Positions 8,046-18,223 are shown, counted from the stretch's first letter. The stretch: 64,000 bases of DNA from an alpha proteobacterium HIMB114 (GCA_000163555.2 ADAC02000001.1:620001-684000); one strand, 5' to 3'. A program made the numbers and translations. Notes: generated by a model from the letters alone, not told the origin.

Positions 8046-9829
8046 TCTTTTTTTATTGTTTTAATATTAAGATCTTTTAATTGGCTTTCTTTAACTGATG
8101 ATGGCGCGTTCATCATTAAATCTTGTGCATTTTGATTCATAGGAAACATAGTAACTTCTCTGATATTTTTCTCATCAGCAAGTAACATGATAATTCTATC
8201 AATACCAGGGGCTATACCTCCATGTGGTGGCGCTCCATAACTAAAAGCATTTATCATACCTGAAAATTCTGTATCTACTTCTTCTTTTGAGTAACCAGCA
8301 ACTGAAAAAAGTTTATACATTAAATCAGGTTTATGGTTTCTAATTGCACCAGAAGATAATTCTATTCCATTACAAACAATATCATATTGATAAGCTTTAA
8401 TATTAAGTGGATCATTAAAATCTAAATTTTCAATATCACCTTGTGGCATAGAAAATGGATTATGACTGAAAGTTATTTTTTTCGTTTTTTCATCGACTTC
8501 ATACATTGGATAATCAACAATCCAACAAAAGGCAAACTCATCTTTATTAATCAAATTTAATTCTTCAGCAATTTTTGTTCTGGCAAGCGATAAAATTCTT
8601 TCAACTTCACTTTGAGAACCGCATGCAAAAAATATACTATCTCCAATTTCAGCATCAGTAATCTTCATGATTTCTTTTAACGAGTCCTCTGAAAACAATT
8701 TCCCAATTGTGCCTTTACCAGAAATTTTGCCATCACTTTCCTCAAAAGAAAAATAAGCCAAACCAGATGCACCTTCACTTCTTGCCCATTTATCAATTCC
8801 ATCAAAAAAACTTCTGGGTTTTTCTACTGTTTGTTTTGTTACAATTGATCTTACAATATTTCCTTTGGAGACTAGTTTTTTAAATATTTCAAATTTAACA
8901 TCCTCGCGCTTAAATATCTCACTTACATCTAAAATTACTAATGGGTTCCTCAAATCTGGTTTATCAGTTCCATACTTTAGCATTGATTGTTCATAAGGAA
9001 TTCTTGGAAAAACTTTATTAATTATTTTTTTATTAGAAAATTTTTCAAAAACACTCGAAAGTAACTTTTCTAAAATATCAAAAACCTGATTTTGATTAAC
9101 AAAAGACATCTCAATATCCAATTGATAAAACTCCCCTGGGCTTCGGTCAGCTCTTGCATCTTCGTCTCTAAAACATGGTGCAATTTGAAAATACTTATCA
9201 AAACCAGCAACCATTATAAGTTGCTTAAATTGTTGTGGAGCCTGTGGTAGCGCATAAAATTTTCCAGGATTTAATCTACTTGGAACTAAAAAATCTCTTG
9301 CCCCTTCTGGACTTGATGAGGTTAAAATTGGAGTTTGAAATTCTAAAAAACCAAATTTTTTCATTTCATCTCTTATAAATGAAATCACCTCTGATCTTAA
9401 GATAATATTTTTATGAATTCTTTTTCTTCTTAGATCTAAATACCTGTACTTTAACCTAATATCTTCGGAATAATCTTCATCTAAAAATACCGGCAATGGT
9501 AATTCTTTTGCTGATCCAAGTATTTCAAAATTATTTATCGATATTTCAATTTCACCGGTTTTTAAATCTTTATTAATAGTTTCACTTGATCTTTCTAAAA
9601 CTAGGCCTTCAATCTTAACAACTGTCTCCAATGAAGTTTTTTCAATATTTGAAAAACTTTTATGACCCTTTTCAATTACACACTGACTAATGCCATAATT
9701 ATCTCTCAAATCTATAAAAAGTAAATTTCCGTGATCTCTTTTTTTATGTATCCATCCAGATAAAATCACATTTTTATCTTTATGGGATTTATTTAATTCT
9801 CCACAAGTATGTGTTCTATAAGTTATCAT
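8042..9829 (-). CDS. aspS: Aspartyl-tRNA synthetase (bacterial type, probably non-discriminating)
   Basis: Class II synthetase charging tRNA-Asp. The 595 residues comprise an N-terminal OB anticodon-binding domain, the catalytic core and the bacterial GAD insertion. Visible motifs are [61 protein letters not shown] (motif 2) and [10 protein letters not shown] (motif 3). In the anticodon domain the sequence is KKRDHGN, with His at about position 33. Bacterial AspRS enzymes that also charge tRNA-Asn carry a His here, and strictly discriminating ones usually carry Leu. The start lies 51 bases from the divergent rnd start chosen here. Confidence 0.96.
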   Translation of the reverse strand: MITYRTHTCGELNKSHKDKNVILSGWIHKKRDHGNLLFIDLRDNYGISQCVIEKGHKSFSNIEKTSLETVVKIEGLVLERSSETINKDLKTGEIEISINNFEILGSAKELPLPVFLDEDYSEDIRLKYRYLDLRRKRIHKNIILRSEVISFIRDEMKKFGFLEFQTPILTSSSPEGARDFLVPSRLNPGKFYALPQAPQQFKQLIMVAGFDKYFQIAPCFRDEDARADRSPGEFYQLDIEMSFVNQNQVFDILEKLLSSVFEKFSNKKIINKVFPRIPYEQSMLKYGTDKPDLRNPLVILDVSEIFKREDVKFEIFKKLVSKGNIVRSIVTKQTVEKPRSFFDGIDKWARSEGASGLAYFSFEESDGKISGKGTIGKLFSEDSLKEIMKITDAEIGDSIFFACGSQSEVERILSLARTKIAEELNLINKDEFAFCWIVDYPMYEVDEKTKKITFSHNPFSMPQGDIENLDFNDPLNIKAYQYDIVCNGIELSSGAIRNHKPDLMYKLFSVAGYSKEEVDTEFSGMINAFSYGAPPHGGIAPGIDRIIMLLADEKNIREVTMFPMNQNAQDLMMNAPSSVKESQLKDLNIKTIKKD

Positions 9830-9879
9830 TTAGGATAAATCCTAATATATACAAAAAATACAAAAAACAAGAAAATATA

Positions 9880-10938
9880 ATGATTGTAAATAATCAAAAA
9901 AAATTAGAATTATTCAAAAAATATTTTAACAAAAAAAATTGTTTATGTGTTGATACTGAATTTGAAAGAAAAAAAACTTATTATTCAAAGCTATCAATAA
10001 TTACAATTTCTGATGGACAAAAGGTTTTCATTTTTGATTTATTAAAATTTCCAGATCAAATTAAGACCATTAGAGAAATCTTTAAATCAAAGAAAAAGAT
10101 CAAAATAATACATGGGGGGATGCAAGATATAGAAATTTTTCTTAATCATAATGTGAATATTGAACCATTCTTTGATACTCAAATAGCAAGTGGATTCTTA
10201 GGATTGGATAAAAATATTTCATACGCAAACTTAGTAAAAAAATATTTTAAAAAAATTTTAGATAAAAAACATCAAAATGAAGATTGGTTGAAAAGACCAC
10301 TGCTAAATTCTCAAATAAAATATTTAGAACGTGATGTAAAATATTTAAAAAAAATGTACTTAATACAAAACAAATTGCTAAAAAAAGAAAAAAAACTTAA
10401 TTTTGCTAAAGAAGAATTTTCTCTAATATTGAAAAAAATAAAAAATAATAATGGGATTAATTCAAAATTTAAAAAGAAATTAGGTATTCAATTATATAAT
10501 AATAAAAATTTTATAAATCTTATTAAAATAAGAGATGATTTAAGTAAGAAAAAAAACTTACCAAAAAATTGGATATTAAAAGATGAGGAAATCATTACAA
10601 TAATTAAAAATAAATCTTTTCATATAATAAAAAAAAATAAAATTTTTTCTCAAAATCAAATTAAAGATATTGCTAATTTATTAAAAAAACTTTCAAAAAT
10701 AAGGGTTAAAAAAGAGAATAATGAAATTCAAATTAAGAGTTTAGAATTTTTTAGATTTTTAGTTTCAAAAAAATATTCTATTGATCAGAATTTGATTGCA
10801 TCTAAATTTGATATTGCTGAATATAAAAGTATTAAAAAAAATTCCAAATGGAGAAATAAAATTTTTTATGATTTATATGAAAAAATTATTACAGGTAAAA
10901 AAAAATTCCTTATCAAAGATTTCAAACCGTTTCATTAA
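9880..10938 (+). CDS. rnd: Ribonuclease D
   Basis: 3'-5' exoribonuclease of the DEDD family involved in 3' trimming of tRNA and other small RNAs. From the chosen ATG (MIVNNQKKLELF) it is 352 residues. The exonuclease motifs are CVDTEFERK (Exo I), HGGMQDIEIF (Exo II) and YLERDVKYL (Exo III), followed by HRDC-like helical segments. An upstream in-frame ATG at 9811 would overlap the divergent aspS start and adds a basic tail lacking family features, so I reject it. The 3' end overlaps convergent hdaA by 17 bases. The C-terminal half is very Lys/Asn/Ile-rich. Confidence 0.92.
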   Translation: MIVNNQKKLELFKKYFNKKNCLCVDTEFERKKTYYSKLSIITISDGQKVFIFDLLKFPDQIKTIREIFKSKKKIKIIHGGMQDIEIFLNHNVNIEPFFDTQIASGFLGLDKNISYANLVKKYFKKILDKKHQNEDWLKRPLLNSQIKYLERDVKYLKKMYLIQNKLLKKEKKLNFAKEEFSLILKKIKNNNGINSKFKKKLGIQLYNNKNFINLIKIRDDLSKKKNLPKNWILKDEEIITIIKNKSFHIIKKNKIFSQNQIKDIANLLKKLSKIRVKKENNEIQIKSLEFFRFLVSKKYSIDQNLIASKFDIAEYKSIKKNSKWRNKIFYDLYEKIITGKKKFLIKDFKPFH

Positions 10939-11578
10939 GAACTTCATTGATTAATTTATAATCTATTTTTTTTTTCTTAATTATACTCTGATCATTTAGT
11001 TTAATTAAAAATTTTTCAATACTTGAATATGACCTATCTATTTTTTTTACAATATATTCTACTAAATCTTTTTTTATAACAATTTGATTATCAGAAAAGT
11101 ATTTTAAGATTAAAGAATATATAAGATCATCGCTTGGATTTTGTATTTCAATTAATAAAAACTCTTTCAATCTTGATTTCAAATCTAGTAATTTGATTTC
11201 TAATATAGTCAAAGGTTCTCTTGATGATATAATTAAATATTTCTTATGAAGTATAAAATGATTTATTAATGAAAAAAACTTATCTTCGTTAATTTGAAAA
11301 CCATCTAAAATAAGTTTATCAACAAGAAAAAGCTCATCATATTTCCTTTCAAAATCTTCTTTGTTACTTATGTAATTAAATTGATTTTTTTTTCTAAATA
11401 ATTGTAAAATAAATGATTTTCCAGATTTTTTTTCACCAACAATATTAATTAATTTGGTATCCCAATTTGGAAATTTATCTAGGAAATTTAATACATTGCT
11501 GTTTGATGTATCTCTTATTAAGTTCTCTTCAAAAAAATTTTTAGTATTATTAAAATTAAATATACGTTGTTCAGTCAT
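10922..11578 (-). CDS. hdaA: HdaA-like regulator of DnaA (DnaA-related AAA+ protein)
   Basis: Short DnaA-like ATPase (218 residues) expected to promote hydrolysis of DnaA-bound ATP at replication forks and so limit re-initiation. A Walker A-like GEKKSGKSF is visible, and LFLVDKLILDGFQINE sits at the Walker B position. SSREPLTILEIKLLDLKSRL resembles the sensor 1/box VII stretch of DnaA/Hda. The DNA-binding domain IV of DnaA is absent, as in Hda. The call is supported by its place immediately downstream of a DUF2066 gene beside purM, a common alphaproteobacterial arrangement. It overlaps DUF2066 by eight bases. Confidence 0.85.
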   Translation of the reverse strand: MTEQRIFNFNNTKNFFEENLIRDTSNSNVLNFLDKFPNWDTKLINIVGEKKSGKSFILQLFRKKNQFNYISNKEDFERKYDELFLVDKLILDGFQINEDKFFSLINHFILHKKYLIISSREPLTILEIKLLDLKSRLKEFLLIEIQNPSDDLIYSLILKYFSDNQIVIKKDLVEYIVKKIDRSYSSIEKFLIKLNDQSIIKKKKIDYKLINEVLNETV

Positions 11579-12608
11579 TTTTTTTTAAATTTATATTTCC
11601 ATTTTTATTTTCAATAATTAAATTAAATTCTGCCAAAGATTCTATGAAATTGACCTTTGAACCTGAAAAAACTAAATTTCCTGAGTATTTGCTATTTGTC
11701 ACCTCAATATCATTCAACGAAATAGTATTTTTATTTTTTTCTAAAATTTTTTTAATTTCAACATAATCAGATAATTTTTTTAAAGTATAATGAAATACAA
11801 AATTATTATTTTTTAATGGTGATAAGATTTGAATTTCTTTCCATGAATTATTTAATTCTATAATTAATTTATCTAATAATTCATCAATATTTGTTTGGTT
11901 AAATTCTTTAAGTTTAAATTTATTCGAAAATTTTAATTCATTAAATTGGTATTTGACAAAAACATTTTCTTTTTCTTTATCTAAATCCTGGTCTAAAACT
12001 ATAAATATAAAATCTCTAACACCATAGTTTACTGTTAATCGGTCAACTCTGGTAATTTGATAAGATTTTAAGTCTATTTCTTTTAAAAAATTAATATCAG
12101 TCAAATCCTCATTTGGAGGAAATGCATTAATAAGATTATTTGATTTTTTACTCCAGTTTTTTTCAAAACTGTCATTTAACCAATAATTTATTTCATTATT
12201 TTTCTTTTCAACAACTATGGTTAGAACAGGGTCACTTTTAAAATTTATATATTTAATATTTTGTGATTTTAATAAATCATCAATTTTAAATTTATCAAAT
12301 TCAATTTTGCAAATAACTTCATAGACTTTGTCTGTTTTCAATTCATCTTTGACAATAAAATATTTAAAATAATTTTGATAATTATTAATTTTTTTAATAT
12401 TCTTATAATCTGACTGAATTGTAATTGATCTTAAAAAGTCATTTAATGATTTTTTCTTTATATCCTCAATAACTTTATTTCTATTATTTTTTATTTTTTT
12501 TAGTGAAGTTTTAAAAGAATAATTATCAACAATATAAATACTAGAGTTTGCCTTAACAGAGAATAATATTACAAACATCAATATTAAAAATATTTTAAAT
12601 AAATGCAT
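11571..12608 (-). CDS. DUF2066 family exported protein
   Basis: A 345-residue protein with a clear signal peptide (MHLFKIFLILMFVILFSVKA, then NSS), so periplasmic or membrane-associated. The assignment to DUF2066 rests mainly on context: this family commonly sits between purM and hdaA in alphaproteobacteria. The sequence is too divergent for me to name motifs. It is rich in Asn, Lys, Asp and Ile, with alternating beta-like segments. The start codon abuts the purM start codon on the other strand within ATGCAT, so the genes overlap head to head by six bases. The function is unknown. Confidence 0.72.
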   Translation of the reverse strand: MHLFKIFLILMFVILFSVKANSSIYIVDNYSFKTSLKKIKNNRNKVIEDIKKKSLNDFLRSITIQSDYKNIKKINNYQNYFKYFIVKDELKTDKVYEVICKIEFDKFKIDDLLKSQNIKYINFKSDPVLTIVVEKKNNEINYWLNDSFEKNWSKKSNNLINAFPPNEDLTDINFLKEIDLKSYQITRVDRLTVNYGVRDFIFIVLDQDLDKEKENVFVKYQFNELKFSNKFKLKEFNQTNIDELLDKLIIELNNSWKEIQILSPLKNNNFVFHYTLKKLSDYVEIKKILEKNKNTISLNDIEVTNSKYSGNLVFSGSKVNFIESLAEFNLIIENKNGNINLKKND

Positions 12609-13637
12609 AAAAAGACCTTAACATACAAGCAAAGTGGAGTTGATACATCAAATACTAATAAATTGGTAAAATATATATCAAACCTATCTAATAAAACAAA
12701 AATTAAAGGCTCAACAATATCTGGTTTTAAAAATATTGGAGGCTTTGGCTCCTTATTTGATTTAAAGCCTCACAAAATTAAAAATCCTGTTTTAGTTTCA
12801 GCTACTGACGGTGTTGGCACTAAATTAGAGTTGGCAAATAAATTAAATAAATTTGATACAATTGGAATAGATCTGGTAGCGATGTGTGTTAATGATCTGA
12901 TCGTTCAAGGTGCGAGACCGTTATTTTTTTTAGATTACATTGCAATAGGAAAAGTTGAAAAAAATAAATACAAAAAGTTATTAAAAGGAATTGCTAAAGG
13001 CTGTGAAATTTCAAAATGTTATTTAGCCGGAGGAGAAACAGCTGAAATGCCAGGGATATATTCAAATAATAAGTTTGATATGGCAGGTTTTTCAGTTGGA
13101 ATAGTAGACAAATTTAAAATTTTGGACGGAAAAAAAATACAAAAAGATAATTTAATTTTAGCTATTCCATCATCTGGGTTACATTCAAATGGTTTTTCAC
13201 TTGTTAGACATGTGTTAAAATTAAAAAAATTTAAAAATAAAACTATTCTTAAAAAATTATTAGTACCTACAAAAATTTATACAAATGAAGTTTTGAAAAT
13301 CCACTCAAAAAATTTATTAAATGGATGCTGCAATGTTACGGGTGGTGGTATCACTGAAAATTTACCAAGAGTATTGCCAAAAGGAAAGGCCGCAAAGATA
13401 AATTTAGATAAAATTAAAACCTTAAAAATTTTCAAATTTTTAAAACAAAACAATATCTCTGATGACGAAATGTTAAAGACATTTAACTGTGGTGTAGGGT
13501 TTTGTCTAATAATAAACAAAAATAATCTTAAAAAAGTACAAAGTTTTTTTAAAACAAAATATAAACCCTATCCTATTGGTAAAATTGTAAATTCAAATAA
13601 TAAAAAAATTATTTTTAATGGCGGTATTAAATTCTAG
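12603..13637 (+). CDS. purM: Phosphoribosylformylglycinamidine cyclo-ligase (AIR synthetase)
   Basis: ATP-dependent ring closure of FGAM to aminoimidazole ribonucleotide, step five of purine synthesis. The 344-residue length is normal. The N terminus LTYKQSGVDTSNTNKLV is typical of the family, and GGFGSLFDLK, SATDGVGTKLELA, AGGETAEMPG and IPSSGLHSNGFSLVR follow as expected. The ATG at 12603 is the only start giving the conserved N terminus, and it lies back to back with the divergent DUF2066 start. The 3' end overlaps purN by 20 bases, so purM and purN form an operon. Confidence 0.97.
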   Translation: MHKKTLTYKQSGVDTSNTNKLVKYISNLSNKTKIKGSTISGFKNIGGFGSLFDLKPHKIKNPVLVSATDGVGTKLELANKLNKFDTIGIDLVAMCVNDLIVQGARPLFFLDYIAIGKVEKNKYKKLLKGIAKGCEISKCYLAGGETAEMPGIYSNNKFDMAGFSVGIVDKFKILDGKKIQKDNLILAIPSSGLHSNGFSLVRHVLKLKKFKNKTILKKLLVPTKIYTNEVLKIHSKNLLNGCCNVTGGGITENLPRVLPKGKAAKINLDKIKTLKIFKFLKQNNISDDEMLKTFNCGVGFCLIINKNNLKKVQSFFKTKYKPYPIGKIVNSNNKKIIFNGGIKF

Positions 13638-14184
13638 ATTAAAAGTAGCTGTATTTATTTCTGGAAGAGGTTCAAATCTAAAAGCTTTGATCAAGAATTC
13701 AAAACTTAAAAAAAGTAAATATAAAGTCAGTCTTGTATTGTCAAACAAATCAGATGCGAGAGGATTAAGTTTTGCAAAAAAAAATAAAATAAAAAATTAT
13801 TTCATTGAAAAAAAGCTTTCAGTTTTTGAAAGTAGAGCATTAAAACTGATTAAAGCAAATAAGATAAAAGTAATATGTTTGGCTGGATTTATGAAGATAT
13901 TATCTCCAAATTTTATAAAAAAAACAAAAATACCAATTTTAAATATTCATCCTTCTCTTCTGCCGAAACTAAAGGGGCTAAATACTCATGAAAGAGCTAT
14001 TAAAGCAAAGCATAAATTTTCTGGATGCACGGTACATTATGTGAACGAAAAACTTGATTCTGGTAAAATAATAATTCAAAAAAAAGTCAAAATACTCAAA
14101 TCAGATACTACTAATAGTTTGGCAAAGAAAATTTTAAAGCTAGAACATAAGGCCTACACTGAGGCCCTTGAAAAAATTTTTTAA
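13618..14184 (+). CDS. purN: Phosphoribosylglycinamide formyltransferase PurN
   Basis: Transfers a formyl group from 10-formyltetrahydrofolate to GAR in purine synthesis. The 188-residue protein has the N-terminal VAVFISGRGSNLKALI phosphate-binding loop, CLAGFMKILSPNFI, the catalytic NIHPSLLPKLKG (Asn-His) and GCTVHYVNEKLDSG with the catalytic Asp. It starts inside the end of purM, implying coupled translation, and its stop overlaps convergent ndk by four bases. Confidence 0.97.
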   Translation: MAVLNSRLKVAVFISGRGSNLKALIKNSKLKKSKYKVSLVLSNKSDARGLSFAKKNKIKNYFIEKKLSVFESRALKLIKANKIKVICLAGFMKILSPNFIKKTKIPILNIHPSLLPKLKGLNTHERAIKAKHKFSGCTVHYVNEKLDSGKIIIQKKVKILKSDTTNSLAKKILKLEHKAYTEALEKIF

Positions 14185-14585
14185 TCTTTAAAAAATAAAT
14201 CTATTTCGATTTTAGCGTTTTCAACCGAATCTGATCCATGTACTGAGTTTTTATCTATTGAAATTGCGTAAAGATTTCTAATTGTACCAGGCTTTGCTTC
14301 CTTGGGGTTTGTAGCGCCCATTAAGTCTCTATTTTTTTGAACCGCATTGTCACCTTTTAAAACCATCGCTACCAATGGACCAGAACTTATATAGCTACAT
14401 AAATCATTGAAAAAGGGTTTATCAGAATGGACGGAGTAGAATTTTTTTGCAAAATTTATATCAACATGAATTTTTTTCATTTTTTCTACAATTAAACCAT
14501 TGTTTTCAAAAACTTGAATTATTTTACCAATTAAATTTCTTTCAACTGCATCCGGTTTAATTAACGACAATGTCATCTCACTCAT
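14181..14585 (-). CDS. ndk: Nucleoside diphosphate kinase
   Basis: Equilibrates nucleoside di- and triphosphates through a phosphohistidine. The 134-residue protein is a few residues shorter than the usual 140. It begins MTLSLIKPDAVERN-like after a three-residue lead and has VHSDKPFFNDLCSYISSGP, the nucleotide loop GATNPKEAKPGTIR and the catalytic histidine in NSVHGSDS. The start overlaps the end of pepA by eight bases, so pepA and ndk are probably cotranscribed. It converges on purN. Confidence 0.97.
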   Translation of the reverse strand: MSEMTLSLIKPDAVERNLIGKIIQVFENNGLIVEKMKKIHVDINFAKKFYSVHSDKPFFNDLCSYISSGPLVAMVLKGDNAVQKNRDLMGATNPKEAKPGTIRNLYAISIDKNSVHGSDSVENAKIEIDLFFKD

Positions 14586-16035
14586 AATATTCCTCCACTA
14601 ATCTATTTAAAAGTTTAACTCCATAACCAGTTGCACCAACTGGTATAGTTTTTGTATTTTTTTTAGTCCATGCCATACCCGCAATATCTAAATGAGCCCA
14701 CGGAGTTTTTTTTAATATAAATCTTTGTAAAAATTGTGCTGCAGTTATTGATCCAGCGCCCCCTGAATAATTGATGTTTTGGACATCGGCGATTTGAGAG
14801 TCAATTAAAGAGTCAAAATTTTGATTTAATGGTAGTCTCCAAGCTTTTTCATTTTCTTTATAACCTACTTTATTTATTCTTTCAGCAAGCTGATCATTAT
14901 TTGAAAATAAACCTGCAAACTCATTTCCTAGCGAAATTATTATTGCACCGGTCAAAGTAGCAAGATTAATCATTAACTTTGGCTTAAACCTTTTTTCAGT
15001 ATAAGTGAGTAAATCAGCAAGGACCAATCTTCCCTCTGCGTCAGTATTAAAAATTTCAATTGTTTTTCCACTATAAGATTTAACTACATCACCAGGTCTT
15101 TGAGCATTTCCATCTGGCATATTTTCAACCAATCCAACAATACCTATTGCGTTCACTTTCGCATTTCTAACTGCAAGTGTTTTCATTAATCCAGTGACAG
15201 TGCCTGCGCCAGCCATATCGTATTTCATTTCTTCCATAAATCTAGCAGGTTTTAAAGATATACCACCAGTATCAAAACATACTCCTTTTCCTATAAAACT
15301 AATTGGTCTTGAATTTTTTTTCCCGCCATCCCATTTCATTATTGCAACATAACTTTTATTGTTACTACCTTGACCGACACCAAGTAACGCGTGCATACCT
15401 ATTTTTCTTAATTTTTTTTCATCTAAAATTTCTATTTTAAGTCTAGTTTTTTTTAGTTTTTTAATTTCATTTACAAATTGAGCTGGGTTTAAAATATTTG
15501 CTGGTGCAGTAACCAAATCCCTTGTTTGAAAAACACCTGTACAAATATTTAATGCATACTTAGTACAATTTTTAATTAATGATTTTTTGGATGAAATTAT
15601 TATGATTTTTTTTACTGTTTTAACATTTTTTTTAGATTTATAGTTATCAAATACATATCCTCTTGAAATCATTCCAATCAATATGTTTTTAATAATATTC
15701 TCTTTAACTAAAAAATTAGGCAAAGTGTCTATTGACAGTTCAATACTTTCTTTTTTTAATTTTAAAGACTCCTGAATTATCAATCCGCCTAATTCTTGAT
15801 ATTCAAAATCTTTTAAATTTTCTTTTACATTAAAAAAAAATAAATTAGAAAACTTATTATTTTTTATTTCAGATACAAATGTAAACCCTGCTTTGTTATT
15901 ATAAGCTTTAACTTTAAGTTCATTTGAAGATTTTATATCTATAAAAGATTTAATTTTGCTTAAATTTGATTTTTTATTTGTTAATATGGCTCTAAAATCA
16001 AAACTTTTACTGTATTTTGTTGAAAAGCTAATCAT
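14578..16035 (-). CDS. pepA: Leucyl aminopeptidase (M17 family)
   Basis: Cytosolic dinuclear-metal aminopeptidase of 485 residues that releases N-terminal residues during peptide turnover. The catalytic domain contains GKGVCFDTGGISLKPA with metal-binding Asp and catalytic Lys, MKYDMAGAGTV and the signature NTDAEGRLVLADLL. The N-terminal regulatory domain is poorly conserved and Lys-rich. It is divergent from lptF with a 27-base gap, a neighbourhood shared with many Gram-negative bacteria where pepA adjoins lptF-lptG. Confidence 0.96.
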   Translation of the reverse strand: MISFSTKYSKSFDFRAILTNKKSNLSKIKSFIDIKSSNELKVKAYNNKAGFTFVSEIKNNKFSNLFFFNVKENLKDFEYQELGGLIIQESLKLKKESIELSIDTLPNFLVKENIIKNILIGMISRGYVFDNYKSKKNVKTVKKIIIISSKKSLIKNCTKYALNICTGVFQTRDLVTAPANILNPAQFVNEIKKLKKTRLKIEILDEKKLRKIGMHALLGVGQGSNNKSYVAIMKWDGGKKNSRPISFIGKGVCFDTGGISLKPARFMEEMKYDMAGAGTVTGLMKTLAVRNAKVNAIGIVGLVENMPDGNAQRPGDVVKSYSGKTIEIFNTDAEGRLVLADLLTYTEKRFKPKLMINLATLTGAIIISLGNEFAGLFSNNDQLAERINKVGYKENEKAWRLPLNQNFDSLIDSQIADVQNINYSGGAGSITAAQFLQRFILKKTPWAHLDIAGMAWTKKNTKTIPVGATGYGVKLLNRLVEEYYE

Positions 16036-16062
16036 ATAAAATAAAAGGTTATTACACTTTAA

Positions 16063-17145
16063 ATGATTAAAAACAAGGTATACCGTTATTTTTTCATTGA
16101 GTTTTTTAAACTTTTTATTTTAATTAACTTATCCTTATCTTTGCTTATTTGGTTCACACAAGCTGCACGCTTACTAGAGCTTGTGACAGATTATGGAAAT
16201 CCTATATCTGTATACGCCAAATATCTGCTTCTAATATACCCAAAAATTTTAGATAATACTTTTTTACTGAGTTTTATTATATCTCTATTTTTTTTATACT
16301 CTAAATTTGAAACCGATAATGAGTTGCAAATATATTGGTTATCTGGAATTAGTAAATTTAAAATTCATCAACTCTGCATATATATTGGGATAGTTTCTTT
16401 AATAATAAATTTAAGTTTCTCAATATTTATTGCGCCATGGTCCTCTTATCAAGGGCGGATGATACTAGGTAATTCCAAATTCACTCTAATAAACGCTGTC
16501 GTTAAAGAAAAAAATTTTAATTCCCCACTTAAAGGACTCACAGTCTATGTAGAAAAAAATAATAAACAGGGAAATATAGAGGGCATTTTTATATATGAAA
16601 AAACAAGAACAATAACTGCCGAAAAAGGAGAAGTGCTTTCGGATGAAAACGGCTCGTATCTAAAATTAATAAATGGTACAACTCAGGAAAAAACTGGTAG
16701 CAAAGTTAATTTTTTAAAATTTCAAAATACAATTTTCGATTTTTCAAAATATCAAATCAAAAATACAACTGCTCCAAAATATAGTGAAAGAAATTTATAT
16801 TGGTTAATAAATAACTTAGATAACAAAAAAATATCTAAAGCTAGAAAGATTGAATTGAGAGAAGAAATTAATTCTAGAATTATAAAACCTTTTATGATTT
16901 TGATTTTAACCTCATTAATAAGTTTCTTGATTTTTACAAATAACGAAAATATAAATTCAAAAAAATTCAAATTTTATATTTACTGTTTTTCTGTTTTAGG
17001 CATAATTTTAAATGAAATTTTAGTAAGATTAAGTGGAGAAAGTATTATTTATACATATGTATATTGCGGGATATTAATCTCCCTATTTATAATTATAAAT
17101 CTAATTTTCATAAAGTTTTATAAAAATGAAAAGATATACACCTAG
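16063..17145 (+). CDS. lptF: LPS export permease LptF
   Basis: Inner-membrane permease of the LptB2FG complex that extracts LPS and passes it to LptC/LptA. The 360-residue protein has two N-terminal membrane helices (YFFIEFFKLFILINLSLSLL region and about residues 60-80), a third after about 100, a periplasmic beta-jellyroll middle and three C-terminal helices. LLELVTDYGNPI follows the first helix, as in LptF relatives. It overlaps lptG by 20 bases and heads the lptF-lptG-lptD-surA-pdxA-rsmA operon. Confidence 0.93.
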   Translation: MIKNKVYRYFFIEFFKLFILINLSLSLLIWFTQAARLLELVTDYGNPISVYAKYLLLIYPKILDNTFLLSFIISLFFLYSKFETDNELQIYWLSGISKFKIHQLCIYIGIVSLIINLSFSIFIAPWSSYQGRMILGNSKFTLINAVVKEKNFNSPLKGLTVYVEKNNKQGNIEGIFIYEKTRTITAEKGEVLSDENGSYLKLINGTTQEKTGSKVNFLKFQNTIFDFSKYQIKNTTAPKYSERNLYWLINNLDNKKISKARKIELREEINSRIIKPFMILILTSLISFLIFTNNENINSKKFKFYIYCFSVLGIILNEILVRLSGESIIYTYVYCGILISLFIIINLIFIKFYKNEKIYT

Positions 17146-18223
17146 AACATTAATAAAATATTTAATTAAAGAGTTTAGTTTCTCATTAATGATATTTACA
17201 GTTATATTTTCATCTTTAATAATTTTAACCACTTTCATTCAAGAAATAACTTTTTTTCAAGAAAAAGAGGTGAGTGATAATTTTTTATTAAGAATGTTAC
17301 TTTTAACTTTTATAAAGTCACCAACTTTAATTATTAACTCATCCTCATTTATATTTCTTTTTGCAGGAATTTTTTTCTATGTAAAATTTATGAAAAATAA
17401 TGAGATTGTTCCTATAAGTTTATCTGGATTTTCAATGAACTTTATAACTTTGGTTCCAGGTATATTTTCTTTTTTCTTAGGAATAGTAATTATAATTATA
17501 TTTTCTCCTATCTCATCTGAATTATCAAAATATTATGAGAGTATAAAAAAAAACTATTCAAAAAATGATAATCTTATTGTTATGAGTGCAACTGGAATTT
17601 GGATAAAAGAAAAGAAAAATGATAATATATATATAATTAGAGCTGATAAATTATCTGGAAATGACTTTGCTAAATTAAAAAATATTTCAATTTACACTTT
17701 TAGTATGAACAAATTTAAAGAAAGAATAAATGGTGATAATGGAATTATAGTCAAAAATAATTTGAAAATCACACCTGCAAATTTAGTTTCAGATGTGCGA
17801 AATATATCTCTTAATAGCTATACATATATAAGCAAAATAAATTTAGAAAATATAAAAAATTACTTTGTAAATGCTGATACGTTTTCTATTTGGAGTGTAA
17901 AAAATGCTTTAAATGACGTTAGGAAAATGGGTTACTTTGGTGAAGAAATAATTATTAAATTTCATAAATATTTGTCATTACCTTTTTTACTTTTTGCTAT
18001 GATTGTTTTATCTACTTTTTTTACAATAAAAATGAATTTCACTTTTAATAATTTTATTTATGCATTTTTAGGCATTTTAACCGGTATAATAGTTTATTTT
18101 TTTTACGATCTATCCATTGCTGTTGGAAAAAGTGGTAAATTGCCACTTATTCTATCAGTGTGGATGCCTGTTATATTGATAAATGTATTCTCAATATATA
18201 TTTTAATTAATAATGAAGATTAA
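17126..18223 (+). CDS. lptG: LPS export permease LptG
   Basis: Second permease of the LptB2FG transporter (365 residues), paralogous to LptF. It starts MKRYTPRTLIKYLIKEF, a basic lead before the first membrane helix. Paired helices lie in the first 110 residues, then a periplasmic domain, then three C-terminal helices (about 280-360). The start overlaps the lptF end, and its own end overlaps lptD by 11 bases. The F versus G assignment follows gene order. Confidence 0.92.
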   Translation: MKRYTPRTLIKYLIKEFSFSLMIFTVIFSSLIILTTFIQEITFFQEKEVSDNFLLRMLLLTFIKSPTLIINSSSFIFLFAGIFFYVKFMKNNEIVPISLSGFSMNFITLVPGIFSFFLGIVIIIIFSPISSELSKYYESIKKNYSKNDNLIVMSATGIWIKEKKNDNIYIIRADKLSGNDFAKLKNISIYTFSMNKFKERINGDNGIIVKNNLKITPANLVSDVRNISLNSYTYISKINLENIKNYFVNADTFSIWSVKNALNDVRKMGYFGEEIIIKFHKYLSLPFLLFAMIVLSTFFTIKMNFTFNNFIYAFLGILTGIIVYFFYDLSIAVGKSGKLPLILSVWMPVILINVFSIYILINNED

